In this document: piece after piece, positions 1-7,342 of the stretch | How positions within the stretch are numbered: the stretch's first letter is position 1 | How the letters are laid out: each line of letters begins with the position of its first letter | DNA from: Temnopleurus reevesii | Taxonomy: Eukaryota; Echinodermata; Echinoidea; Temnopleuroida; Temnopleuridae | Reading direction: 5' to 3' | DNA: 10,730 bases | Assembly (NCBI GenBank): GCA_036244855.1 | Contig: BQKZ01006281.1 | Span: forward strand, 2,730-13,459 | Position numbers and translations under genes: made by a program | Notes under the pieces: generated by a model | What the model was told of the DNA's origin: nothing | Databases searched by the model: none | The model's input: only the letters and a program-made list of their open reading frames with translations

Positions 1-590
1 CCCCCCCCCCCCCCCCTCGGTGCGTGCATGCATCTTCCTAAAAGTGATGAAATATTACAATTCTGATATCACCATCGAGAGACATATATTTGCCCAAACT
101 GATAATTTTCATAAGGAGCGGGCAATAAATAATGTAAATGCTTTCGAAAGATCCGTAGATGTGCTTTCGTTTGCTTAAAAACATTGGTCTTTGCGACACT
201 GATCTGGATGCTTCCAATTTTAGAAAATAAATAATCAAAATTGTAATTGAACAGTCATGCCTACTACGAGTCGATTCCTTAATATTTTGCCGTCAAACTA
301 TTGTAAATAGCGCACGTTTGATGGAAGCGAATTTACAATAAATCTAATGCAAACCGGAGTCTACAAATATATGTGATAGTTTGTTGACAATTTTCGCCAA
401 TTTTCTGATGCAACCGTTCCGTCAATCGAATTTTAATATATTGTGATTTGATTGTTTTTTACGGTATATTTGAAGTCTACAATATCTATTTCATTCCATG
501 CCCATTATTTTTTAACACAACTGTGTATTTCAAGATATATTACAATAAAAAATGATGAAGTAAAACTACACGAATTATTGTGACCCCATC
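1..590. other. AT-rich stretch, no gene recognised
   Basis: It opens with a run of 16 C, then becomes AT-rich sequence with stops in all frames. The longest open frame, on the minus strand at 38-238, has no convincing acceptor or donor and I do not call it. A small inverted repeat (ATTGTAAAT about 301-309 against ATTTACAAT about 332-340) could form a short stem. If the membrane-protein gene at 685-867 is real, this stretch is its first intron or holds a downstream exon that I cannot identify. Confidence 0.5.
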
Positions 591-684
591 ATCATTGATA
601 TTCTCGTAGATCGATTCGAACCCCAATGCTAATCAAGAGATGACGTTCAAATGTCACCAAATAACTACAAAAAAAATAGCTTAC

Positions 685-867
685 CAAGGAACAGGCGATT
701 AATATAGTAGTGGCATTTTCTCCATCCGCCCCTAAGGTCCCAAAAGAAAAGAGGAGTGCAATAAACTCAGAAACAATGACAATCCCACCAGCAATGTATC
801 CATGTCGTGCTTTGTACAGAGGAGCGTGAGTTACGTCTTGAGTGGAGTCTAATCGGCCAGCATCCAT
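685..867 (-). CDS. Probable first coding exon of a small membrane protein (partial, unidentified)
   Basis: Reading leftwards, an ATG in a near-perfect animal start context (GTCACCATGG) opens 61 codons ending in phase 0 at a donor, TTG|GTAAGC. The peptide begins MDAGRLDSTQD. It has a basic stretch (YKARH, about residues 18-22), a hydrophobic segment (about 25-44, containing IAGGIVIVSEF), a short loop with a possible N-glycosylation site (NAT, 51-53), and then the start of a second hydrophobic segment (TILIACSL). This looks like the N-terminal half of a multi-pass protein, of the size and layout of small ciliary TMEM or MARVEL-type proteins. No family motif settles it. The frame stays open upstream to a TAA near 918 without a good acceptor, which favours a first exon with a 5' UTR. 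The next exon was not found in 1-680. Confidence 0.5.
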
Positions 868-1039
868 GGTGACCCAAGCGAAAACGATGACAATTTGATA
901 AACCAATTTCGTCTTTTAACACAGTTTTCTCAAATCAGGAATGATGTGAACGATGTGAACGCATTACCGAGCATAATTCATCGTACACCACTTGTATCCG
1001 AGATCTTAGCTACATGAAACATGACTTTCAGTAATCAGC

Positions 1040-1540
1040 TTGCACATGTTGTGTTCCACCACTTGCTTAAATGTCTTGTTCTTGTCTTGTAAAAGTTTGT
1101 GTTCTGTCCTTGTGTCTTTTTCTGCTTTCAAGTCCTTCTAGCCCTGTCTCCTACCTCTCTTTACCATCCTGTTTTGTCCAGTAACTCATTTCCTTCCTTT
1201 TGTATATACTTCCTTCCTTCAATATGTTTTATCTTGTAACCCAATATTATAAGCATTCATAGAAAATACTTGTTTACAGATTAGTAAAGTTGTTTTCAAG
1301 GTGGCCTTAATCACAAGCTCTGCTTCTATAGGTCTCCTTATCTTTCTCTTTTTGCTCTGCTTCTGTTTCTATGTCTCATCCTGAAAATATTTGTATCTAA
1401 ACCAAAATTTACCTAACTGATGTTACATTGTATATTAGATTGTTACATTGATTGTATATTGACACAAATTAATGTATCCTGTTATGAGAAAGATGAATCA
1501 ATAAAACTTGAAACTTTAAGTTTGCAAAACTTGAAACTTT
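1040..1540 (+). repeat. 3' end of a non-LTR retrotransposon or SINE (probable)
   Basis: A pyrimidine-rich stretch (about 1040-1390) runs into an AT-rich end with AATAAA at 1500-1505, followed at once by two tail units of the type AACTTGAAACTTT, ending near 1540. A polyadenylation signal directly followed by TTGAA-type short repeats is what 3' ends of CR1/L2-like LINEs and their dependent SINEs look like in marine invertebrates. The 5' limit is uncertain and no reverse-transcriptase coding sequence is present. A 93-codon open frame that begins inside (1420-1701) runs out past the tail and is not a gene. Confidence 0.45.
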
Positions 1541-2202
1541 CCCTTGGCACTGGCATCATCATGGTCGAGGGCGCATGTAGCAACACATACAGCATCATAA
1601 GTTATTTTCAATATGGAGTCCGTAAGTCAGTAAAAGTGGGGACTTACAAAGTCGCTCTGGTCTTCCTAGCGGTCGAGACAAGCGAGAGTGTAAAATCATG
1701 AAAATGGTCACTCCACAGCATGTGCATTGTGCTATTTAATTGTTATAGACATCTTGGCAGTGTATTTATTATTTATTATCATTTTGATTGAAATGAGATG
1801 ACAATGTCCATTATTGTTTATGATTATGTGTGTTATTGATTTATGTATCTCAGGTTTTCTTCAACAAAAAATGAAATATTGAATTAGCTACAAATCGACT
1901 TCACGTCGTTTCTTTTGAATTCTTTCACTTTTTATTATTGCCAATACGTGAACTATATTAATATGTACGTGAACATGGTATATGGTACATGGTATATTCT
2001 GGTACATGATTGATACATGGTGCATTATGGTACCGGAAGAGTAGCGAGACTGTGTCTTATTTCAAGTTTTAACCCCATTTCTAAAGGATATTGTCTTCAC
2101 TTGGGTTCTACTTCTACACATTTCATATTTATTGGTTTGGGTTGGTTTGGGGACTGGATGGGGCACTCTTCAATCTTGGAGAGTATTTGCGTCAGTCTTC
2201 TT
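1541..2202. other. Intergenic or intronic AT-rich sequence with a degenerate GGTACATGG tract
   Basis: I see no gene here. Between about 1970 and 2032 the sequence is built from imperfect reiterations of ACATGGTATATGGTACATGG, a degenerate short tandem tract. A plausible plus-strand acceptor (pyrimidine-rich, ending TCTCAG near 1853) has no coding frame behind it. Confidence 0.4.
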
Positions 2203-2389
2203 CTAGATAGCACCCACCTCTGCATATATTCTCTTACACTAAACACACAGGGACTGCTTATAGCACTCAACCACAGAGTCAACCATCTGATCTATACTCC
2301 TCTGATCGCAGGTTATGGAAGGACTCTGTGGTTGGGTGCTTGCAGTCCCTGTGTTCAGTGTAAGAGAATATGCTGAGGTGGCTTCTATC
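2203..2389. repeat. Long imperfect hairpin (inverted repeat)
   Basis: The left arm 2203-2280 pairs with the right arm 2322-2389, with a loop of about 41 bases. Matching blocks, in order from the loop outward, are the CCACAGAGTC/GACTCTGTGG core, a CAGGGACTGC block, a TTCTCTTACACT block, and CCACCTC/GAGGTGG near the base. The arms carry a few small indels. Open frames across this region on both strands are by-products of the palindrome. It is probably a foldback or MITE-type element. No target-site duplication could be fixed. Confidence 0.75.
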
Positions 2390-2438
2390 AGAACACACAG
2401 TCCTCAACTTGACTAGTCTTCTTCGGGTGTTCAGACTC

Positions 2439-2631
2439 GGGCTTTGATTAGTCTGCAAGCACAGACTAGACCCGTGGCTTTCTGTGTGTGGATGCATGCA
2501 CAAAGCGTGATACAGGTAATGCATTGTATGACTACATCACACACAGCATTGCTTTTTTTTTCAATGGCTATGCCCTGTATCACGCTCTGTGCATGCACAG
2601 TCTGTGCTTGTAGACTAGGCTCTGATAGCCT
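2439..2631. repeat. Second long imperfect hairpin, adjacent to the first
   Basis: The left arm 2439-2516 pairs with the right arm 2574-2631. Clear blocks are GCATGCACAAAGCGTGATACAGG against its near-exact complement at 2574-2596, and AAGCACAGACT against AGTCTGTGCTT. The left arm has about 25 extra bases (around 2467-2492) that the right arm lacks, so one arm gained or lost sequence after the element formed. The loop contains a run of nine T. This is the same style as the hairpin 50 bp to the left, but I could not show sequence homology between the two. Confidence 0.7.
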
Positions 2632-2727
2632 GAAAGCAACATGGCGCGCGGTAAATAATTATTTTTGAAAAAAAAAAATTAATGTCCCATCACCATGTTC
2701 GGATTTCAATTTCTCGTAATTGCTAAT

Positions 2728-2852
2728 CAGGGGCCGCGGAACGTTTTGAAAAGTGGGCCACAGCGGGGGCTGTGGATAAACATAAACCATGGGCTTGCAC
2801 GTATTATCTGAAGAAATTGCGGGGCCCATGGCCCCGCGGTTCCGCGACCCTG
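2728..2852. mobile_element. Non-autonomous hAT-like MITE, 125 bp
   Basis: The ends are imperfect inverted repeats: CAGGGGCCGCGGAACG at the left, and the complement of CAGGGTCGCGGAACCG at the right. The ends start CAGGG and finish CCCTG, as in many animal hAT elements. The direct repeat CTAAT flanks both sides (2723-2727 and 2853-2857). The element is GC-rich against its AT-rich surroundings and contains inner self-complementary blocks (GTGGGCCACAGC, GGGGCCCATGGCCCC). It has no coding capacity. A hAT insertion normally makes an 8-bp duplication, so the superfamily call is tentative. Confidence 0.6.
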
Positions 2853-2995
2853 CTAATTATTGCAGAAACAAGAAAGGAATTCGACTATGTCAGATGATTC
2901 CAAGCACGAATAACACTTGCTTCGATTGTCCTCACAACTCCGCTGCTTTTTCCCTTCTTATGCCAATGATCAATCAGTAAATATGCCTCAAAATC

Positions 2996-3136
2996 ATGAA
3001 CTCAAGCGATGACGTAATGGGTGATCCCATTCTAGTAGAGGGGAAACCGCACATTCCCCCAGAAGAAATGCTCGATGCACTTTTAGGCTTCCATACAAAT
3101 CCTCCCAAACAAATCAATATCTTTCCAATATTTTAA
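2996..3136 (+). CDS. Possible short ORF or first coding exon, 46 codons, unidentified
   Basis: An ATG with A at -3 starts a 46-residue frame (MNSSDDVMGDP..., then PHIPPEEMLDALLGFH) ending in TAA. A pyrimidine-rich tract and CAG at 2975-2977 just upstream look like a splice acceptor, so this could be an exon that begins in 5' UTR. The composition looks protein-like: acidic N-terminus, proline pair, amphipathic helix. No strong donor lies inside the frame, and the TAA may simply end a chance ORF. No family was recognised. The opposite strand is also partly open here. Confidence 0.25.
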   Translation: MNSSDDVMGDPILVEGKPHIPPEEMLDALLGFHTNPPKQINIFPIF

Positions 3137-3417
3137 GTGCTTTCAATCAAGATTTGATATTATATTTTGCTGACATCACAGACGGTTTAATTTTTGATCT
3201 TCAAAATTCAGAACCGTGACTCTAAACTCACCTGACATGCCTGATAAGACAAAATATTGTAATAAGTTATTCAAGCGGGTTCTTATAGTTCGAAGCATAT
3301 TTTGTTAGCAATCAAGAGATACGACAAATTACTGATATTAGACAATATTCCTTGGAGGCCTCATGCACACAAGAAGATAAAGAATATTGTTTTAATTGTG
3401 AAATATTGCATTCATTG
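3137..3417. other. Probable 3' flank or UTR of the minus-strand exon at 3418-3613
   Basis: No coding sequence is seen. Read on the minus strand, ATTAAA-type polyadenylation signals occur near 3390 and near 3188, downstream of the stop at 3418. No canonical AATAAA was seen. Confidence 0.3.
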
Positions 3418-3613
3418 TCACGTTTGGATCTCTAAAGAATGCATTACATATTTTGAATAAAGCCATGGAATAGGTTCCAAAACGTTATGATACTTAAGTT
3501 GTATAAGACTATTGATTTGCTTTTTGGCGACTCCACACGAATAATAACCCGCTTTGATTAAAAGCGGATAGACGAACTGATGAAAAAGAATCTCAGTCAA
3601 ATCGGACAAAAAC
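3418..3613 (-). CDS. Probable terminal coding exon of an unidentified gene
   Basis: On the minus strand, CCTAACTTTCTTATTTAG is an excellent acceptor, with a CTAAC branch-site match a few bases upstream. After one base that completes the previous codon, 64 codons follow to TGA. The peptide starts FLSDLTEILFHQF and contains KAGYYSCGVAKKQ and LEPIPWLYSKYV. It has no transmembrane segment and reads like the C-terminal end of a globular domain. I do not recognise the family. The GYYS tetrapeptide also occurs in caspases, but nothing around it fits a caspase. Earlier exons should lie at higher coordinates. The only candidate I see is the weak one at 5076-5228, and the link is not shown. Confidence 0.5.
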
Positions 3614-3689
3614 CTAAATAAGAAAGTTAGGAATATATGAATTATATTTAAAAATAATTCAAATTGTTATTTTTTTTTAGCAAATTGGC

Positions 3690-3848
3690 AACGTTTCATC
3701 GCATGACATGACGTGGTGATGACGCATGTTCCTCACTTCTCTTTGATTGGCTATGTCTCATTGCTTTGTGAACCCTTATTTTTGTATTTCAAACAACAAA
3801 AAAAACCTTTAACACGATATAAACTATAAGTCGAACACCATTTCAATG
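3690..3848 (+). promoter_or_regulatory. Promoter-like cluster: CRE-like motifs, inverted CCAAT, TATA box
   Basis: In order on the plus strand: TGACGTGG and TGATGACGCA (CRE/AP-1-like, about 3709-3725), GATTGGCTATG (inverted CCAAT, about 3744-3754), and a TATAAA at 3818-3823. The spacing suits an RNA polymerase II core promoter firing rightwards, with a start near 3845-3850. A short ORF begins at 3846, which is too close to the predicted start to be its ordinary start codon. This is motif-level evidence only. Confidence 0.35.
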
Positions 3849-3974
3849 GTTCTTTGTAATTCTATTCAAATCGTAACTGGCATCGTAACCGGCTTATTAT
3901 TGTTGTGTCCGCACAATTATATTTACGGCGAACGGATCTTTTCTCCTTCGACCGACTTTATTTTTCGAAAATAG
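3846..3974 (+). CDS. Possible micro-ORF with signal-peptide-like N-terminus (42 codons)
   Basis: ATG to TAG encodes MVLCNSIQIVTGIVTGLLLL followed by a short polar tail (CPHNYIYG then about 14 residues). The first 20 or so residues are hydrophobic enough for a signal peptide or a single membrane anchor. The start context is weak (T at -3). The ATG lies only 28 bases after the TATAAA start, so it would fall at or before the expected transcription start. This is more likely a chance ORF, or a frame with a missing intron, than a real peptide gene. It is recorded because of its position behind the promoter-like cluster. Confidence 0.15.
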   Translation: MVLCNSIQIVTGIVTGLLLLCPHNYIYGERIFSPSTDFIFRK

Positions 3975-4342
3975 TTTATATCGTCTTCTTCTTCGACTAT
4001 ATTTGTTGATGAATTCATAAAGTTTAATGCATCAACAATTATGATTAATGAATGTGTAATTTTACAAAATAAGTCCCATATGAAAGATGAAATAAAAATC
4101 CATTGGAGATAATTGATAATGAGATAATTAATTTATAAGATACAATGTTATAACTAAGGGATGGTAATTATTTTCAACACTAACCATTCATTGATTTCTA
4201 CTTTTATTTATTACATTTCCAACAAAATACAAATCAATATCAATTTTTTTAACAAATGAAAAATAAATGCAGTACACATAATCTAAGATTAATAAGCATT
4301 ATTTCTTTTATCAAAATACAAATTTAAAAATAATACGTAAGG
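3975..4342. other. AT-rich sequence, no gene
   Basis: The sequence is very AT-rich with frequent stops. A short perfect stem, TTGTTGATG (about 4003-4011) against CATCAACAA (about 4030-4038), with a loop of about 18 bases, is the only structure noted. Confidence 0.5.
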
Positions 4343-4777
4343 GCATATCTCACAGAAGCGTAAAATCTTAGTTATGAGAATAAAAGAAAACAAAATAAAT
4401 TCGGATCTAGTTCCAATGATCTCAATTACATATGTATGCTATATAATTCGGGGGATCGACTATAGTTGTAAGCTTTTCGCCGCTAGAGAGCGTGGATCAA
4501 ATGCTTAATTTTGATTGGTCCACCCCTGACCTGACCTGGCGGGTATCGATTTCCGGTTGTGACGGGTACTTCCGGTATAAATTACATGCGCAACGTTCAT
4601 TCCTTTCGCAGTTATACAATACACGGCCAACTTCAATCTGAAACCAAATTTCATTATCATCTGTAATATTCATTTGCTTTGGTGATTACATCAAACCACA
4701 ACTCGGATGCATCAAACTATAGTCGATCCCCCGAATTGATAAAGCAATGTATATTCAGAATCTTCTGTGAGATATGC
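4343..4777. mobile_element. Inverted-repeat (foldback/MITE-like) element, about 435 bp
   Basis: Two nested pairs of perfect inverted repeats define it. The outer pair is 16 bp (4343-4358 with 4762-4777, GCATATCTCACAGAAG and its complement). The inner pair is 23 bp (4445-4467 with 4715-4737, containing CGGGGGATCGACTATAG). Between outer and inner repeats the arms remain partly alignable, but the left one is about 60 bases longer, which suggests an insertion or deletion in one arm. The roughly 250-bp core is less AT-rich and contains promoter-like sequence. No transposase coding sequence is present. Target-site duplications were not resolved. Confidence 0.65.
4508..4612 (+). promoter_or_regulatory. 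Promoter-like core inside the inverted-repeat element
   Basis: The core holds GATTGGTCC (inverted CCAAT, about 4513-4521), two ACTTCCGG/TTTCCGG ETS-like blocks (about 4550-4575), and GGTATAAATT with TATAAA at 4576-4581. TTCATTCC (4596-4603) and GCAGTTA (4608-4614) follow as possible initiators. The order and spacing resemble an RNA polymerase II promoter, including the CCAAT-TATA layout common in histone genes. No histone ORF follows. It could be a promoter picked up by the element, or chance. Confidence 0.25.
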
Positions 4778-4840
4778 TCTTCCACTTTATGACGGAAACC
4801 TGAAAAAATAAAAAGTGCATGTCTTTCCTGCTTTCGTTAT

Positions 4841-5075
4841 GGCTGACTCACACATTTGTGTTTTTATCCTGTGTCGACCCAGCGTTTATAGCAACTAAAA
4901 ACGTTTTCTGGACGCACAAAGACGCAGGTCATACGGTGGACTGACGTTCGGCGTACGATCTTTAAGCGCAAGTCGAACGTCAGTCTTCCATCTGATCAGC
5001 GTGCGCTCGGGAGCGTTTTTAATTAAAAATAAAACTGGGCCGACGCAGGATAAAAACACAAAGGTGTGAGTTGCC
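4841..5075. mobile_element. Near-complete palindrome, foldback MITE of about 235 bp
   Basis: The two halves are imperfect complements over almost their whole length. At the ends, GGC..ACTCACAC pairs with GTGTGAGT..GCC. Then TTTGTGTTTTTATCCTG and GTCG.CCCAG blocks pair with their complements. At the centre GACTGACGTTCG pairs with CGAACGTCAGTC around a loop of about 23 bases. The half-arms differ by substitutions and small indels. There is no coding capacity. A minus-strand open frame (5019-5228) runs into its right arm. Confidence 0.75.
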
Positions 5076-5228
5076 TTTTAGTACAGCTTCAATGGTATCA
5101 TCGCTTTTGAGAACCGGCTTCACTTTCCCGAGTAATATCGAGCTACCCCTTGACAAATTTATATTTTTAGAAACGGAGCCCACTAAAAAGTCATAACACC
5201 TTGCATGTTCATTATTTACAAAGTCCAT
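5076..5228 (-). CDS. Possible first coding exon, interrupted by the palindromic element
   Basis: On the minus strand, an ATG in strong context (ATTATGG) opens about 51 codons (MDFVNNEHARCYDFLVGSVS..., later KSDDTIEAVLK) before the frame runs into the palindrome arm at 5075. A TATAAG at 5277-5272 lies about 45 bases upstream, a reasonable TATA position. The composition looks coding, with no low complexity and mixed charge, but no family was recognised. Possible donors (AAA|GTGAAG near 5125, GCT|GTACTA near 5085) are only fair. It could be the start of the gene whose last exon is at 3418-3613, a gene broken by the element, or a chance ORF. Confidence 0.25.
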
Positions 5229-5362
5229 AATAGTTTTAATACAAAATTACAAATAACAAACGTTTGACGTTCTTATAGATCAGCCTGATGGTCGAGCAGG
5301 TAAAAACATTGCATTAAGAAGTACTGAAAGTATAGATTTGATTACCACTCGTTCTATGTTCT

Positions 5363-5588
5363 AATAGGCGGGTTTACTAATAGATGCAAATTTTATGCAT
5401 ACCTCTAACACAAAGGTTGTTCTTGACAACCCGAAAGCTTGCCCGAGGCTTGCCCGACATAGCAACAAGTAATGTATGCAAACTGGATTCCAAGTATTGT
5501 AGTCTTATTGTTATCAACCGGCCTATGGAATACCGCGTAACTACGTTAAACGCACATAAATTTGAATATATAAGTAAACCCGCCTATT
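5363..5588. mobile_element. 226-bp MITE, copy 1
   Basis: It is bounded by a 16-bp perfect terminal inverted repeat, AATAGGCGGGTTTACT and its complement, and similarity between the ends continues imperfectly to about 37 bp. It is the same length as, and about 95% identical to, the copy at 10257-10482 in the same orientation. Copies match exactly to both ends and then diverge, which fixes the borders. No target-site duplication is visible at this copy and the superfamily is not assigned. The open frame inside (MQILCIPLT...) is shared by both copies but is short and starts next to the terminal repeat. I take it as non-coding. Confidence 0.85.
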
Positions 5589-6339
5589 GCGTGCTGATGG
5601 CAAAGAATGTTTGAAGTCCTTTTTTTGTCTCATGAGTGTTCCTGCATAAATACGATATCACAAAGCATACAAAACAGCAGAGCTCTATTTTCAGATAAAA
5701 ACAAATTCCAACAAATCTTTATTTTAAAAAAATCCAGCAAATGTATTTACTGAATCATCTTTTACGTATACAAAAGTACTGGCATCGATGGTTTACGCTA
5801 TACGACTTTTGTACGACTTTACATATGCTTTTTTTAAGTTTTCTTTTACCGTGAATCCCATATACTGCCCTATTGGTACATGCTACCATACTTTTGTTAT
5901 TTCCCGAGCCCTTAAATCGAATTAACCCATTGACTCCTGAATTCTCACCACGGACAACAAAAGAAAATTAGGAACTGCAGATGGCGCCATGCAGTTATCA
6001 TCGTTAACAAATCACATGAGTCGGGGTTTCCACTTCCGGTTATAACGTGCGTTCCAATTGGCAGGTATTAGATTTAACAAAAAAATCGCGCATTTTGATA
6101 TCGCATATATTTCCTGATATTAACTATTAACATACCATGGTGTGTTTCTTTGATGTAGCATCGAGAAAAATCGGCAAATTTCCAATAGTATAGACGTGAA
6201 TGAGCTTCCCATACCGAAAGTTACCCTTCCTACCTGATCAACAGGTATAGATATCGACGGTATCGTGAGATATCGCCTATTGTAGCTGACGATGATTTGT
6301 TATTCCCTATTTGCCCTTAGACCTTGTGAAGGAACTTTC
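5589..6339. other. No gene recognised; palindromic site with CTCF-like core
   Basis: Frames are broken throughout. There is a small inverted repeat, TACAAAAGT/ACTTTTGTA (about 5770-5815). There is also a near-palindrome around 5973-5996, AACTGCAGATGGCGCCATG and onward, whose GCAGATGGCGC resembles the core of the animal CTCF motif. Neither is evidence of a gene. Confidence 0.35.
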
Positions 6340-6412
6340 CGGTTCCAGGGCGGTGTTTCACCAGATCGTTCTCAAAGTTGCGCACGACTTGGATTGATTT
6401 ATAGTTTACCCT
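6340..6412. repeat. Fragment of a local repeat family (GGGCGGTGTTTCACC unit)
   Basis: GGGCGGTGTTTCACCAGATC, then GTTCTCAAAGTTGCGCACGACTT and ATAGTTTACC, recur as related blocks at 6687-6725 and, inverted, around 7418-7568. This shows a dispersed repeat with several broken copies within 1.2 kb. The family is not identified. Confidence 0.5.
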
Positions 6413-6416
6413 ATTG

Positions 6417-6650
6417 ACTCAAGTTCAAGTTCAAATGCATTTATTCAATTTCATTAAAATACATCACATAAACAATATAAGTACAATATACAATCAACAA
6501 GTAAGCAAATTGAGGAGGGAAAAAGTAGGATGAAAGATAGGGGAACAACATATACAGTACGTAAATAACATATTAATGAAAATGAAATGGAAACTGCTGT
6601 AAAACCAACATCATTCTGTCGGGGCAGCCCGAGCTATTCTGTAGCTTAAA
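6417..6650 (-). repeat. 3' end of a non-LTR retrotransposon or SINE, minus strand (probable)
   Basis: Read on the minus strand, an AT-rich segment ends in AATAAA (6445-6440) followed by TGCATTTGAACTTGAACTTGA, a polyadenylation signal directly before a TTGAAC repeat tail. This is the same architecture as the plus-strand tail ending at 1540. It is truncated at its 5' side, with no coding sequence. Its insertion appears to split copies of the local repeat family found on both sides. Confidence 0.5.
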
Positions 6651-6684
6651 ACTATAGTAGGCCTTCTAAACAACATGTAAATTA

Positions 6685-6810
6685 TGTTTCACCAATTCGT
6701 TCTAAAAGGTACGCATGACTTTAAGAAAGACTGGAGTACTTTAATGAATACACATAAGATCTTTTGATTATTCAGCACAAGAACTGATACCAGCGGAGCG
6801 TAGGGTGTTT
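6685..6810 (+). repeat. Local repeat family, copy A
   Basis: It contains TTTCACCAATTCGTTCT, then GACTGGAGTACTTTAATGA, then ATTCAGCACAAGAACTGATA. The blocks occur in the same order as in the copies at 7343-7417 and (inverted) 7459-7568. It has no coding capacity. From here to 7342 the sequence is otherwise unremarkable and I see no gene in it. Confidence 0.55.
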
Positions 6811-7342
6811 CTGGAGTACGTTAAAGGTAGAAAACTACATTTGCACACATTACGGTTATGCCTACAACTTTTTGTGTACCTAAAATATGTCAAAAGAACA
6901 ACCACTATGAAGTATTTTGGTCAAATGTAGTCAAGGATATTTAATTCAAATAAAACTCTATTCCATCATAATTCATCTTCACACCAACGGTATCGCGATA
7001 CTCCAAGCGCATTACCACATACACATACACAACGTTGTAAGAGCACGTACAGTATGCACTTTGATACACTGCCACACCATGTGGAACAAACACTGAGAGA
7101 TACTCTTGCGCTATTGGTCAACGACGAGTCAACGGCCGTCTTGAATTTTGAACGTACGATGTAATAATTGGCCGGCTGCGAAATTCAAGTATTATCAAAA
7201 TAACTTAAAATACATATAATATAGCCAGCTTCGAGCTTACTTGATTGGCGCTAGTTTATGGTCATTTATACCCTTTATCAGGTTTATCGTAACATCAAAT
7301 TCTTGGAATGTCAGATTTTAGCTCGCAAAAGTAGTATTCTAT

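Noticed and set aside
38..238. Minus-strand open frame of 66 codons
   Set aside because: It has no clear acceptor or donor, a weak start context and an AT-driven composition (many I, F, K, Y). No link to the exon at 685-867 could be shown.
605..645. tRNA B-box-like GGTTCGAATCG on the minus strand
   Set aside because: No A box, T-arm pairing or acceptor stem can be built around it.
1420..1701. Plus-strand open frame of 93 codons
   Set aside because: It overlaps the AATAAA and repeat tail of the retroposon 3' end, so it is a chance frame in repeat DNA.
2017..2668. Several overlapping open frames on both strands
   Set aside because: They lie across two long hairpins. Mirror-image sequence keeps complementary frames open together, and the peptides are Cys/Ser/His-rich without any domain.
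2789..2980. Plus-strand open frame of 63 codons
   Set aside because: It starts inside the hAT-like MITE and runs into pyrimidine-rich sequence. No splice structure or domain supports it.
3520..3570. GYYS in the exon at 3418-3613 as a second caspase p10
   Set aside because: The residues after it (CGVAKKQ) lack the Arg and the GSWxIQ signature, and the C-terminal part does not fit a caspase. It is a coincidence of four residues.
5384..5614. Open frame shared by both 226-bp MITE copies
   Set aside because: It is short and begins beside the terminal repeat. The differences between the copies include amino-acid changes, and in each copy the frame ends in unrelated flanking sequence.
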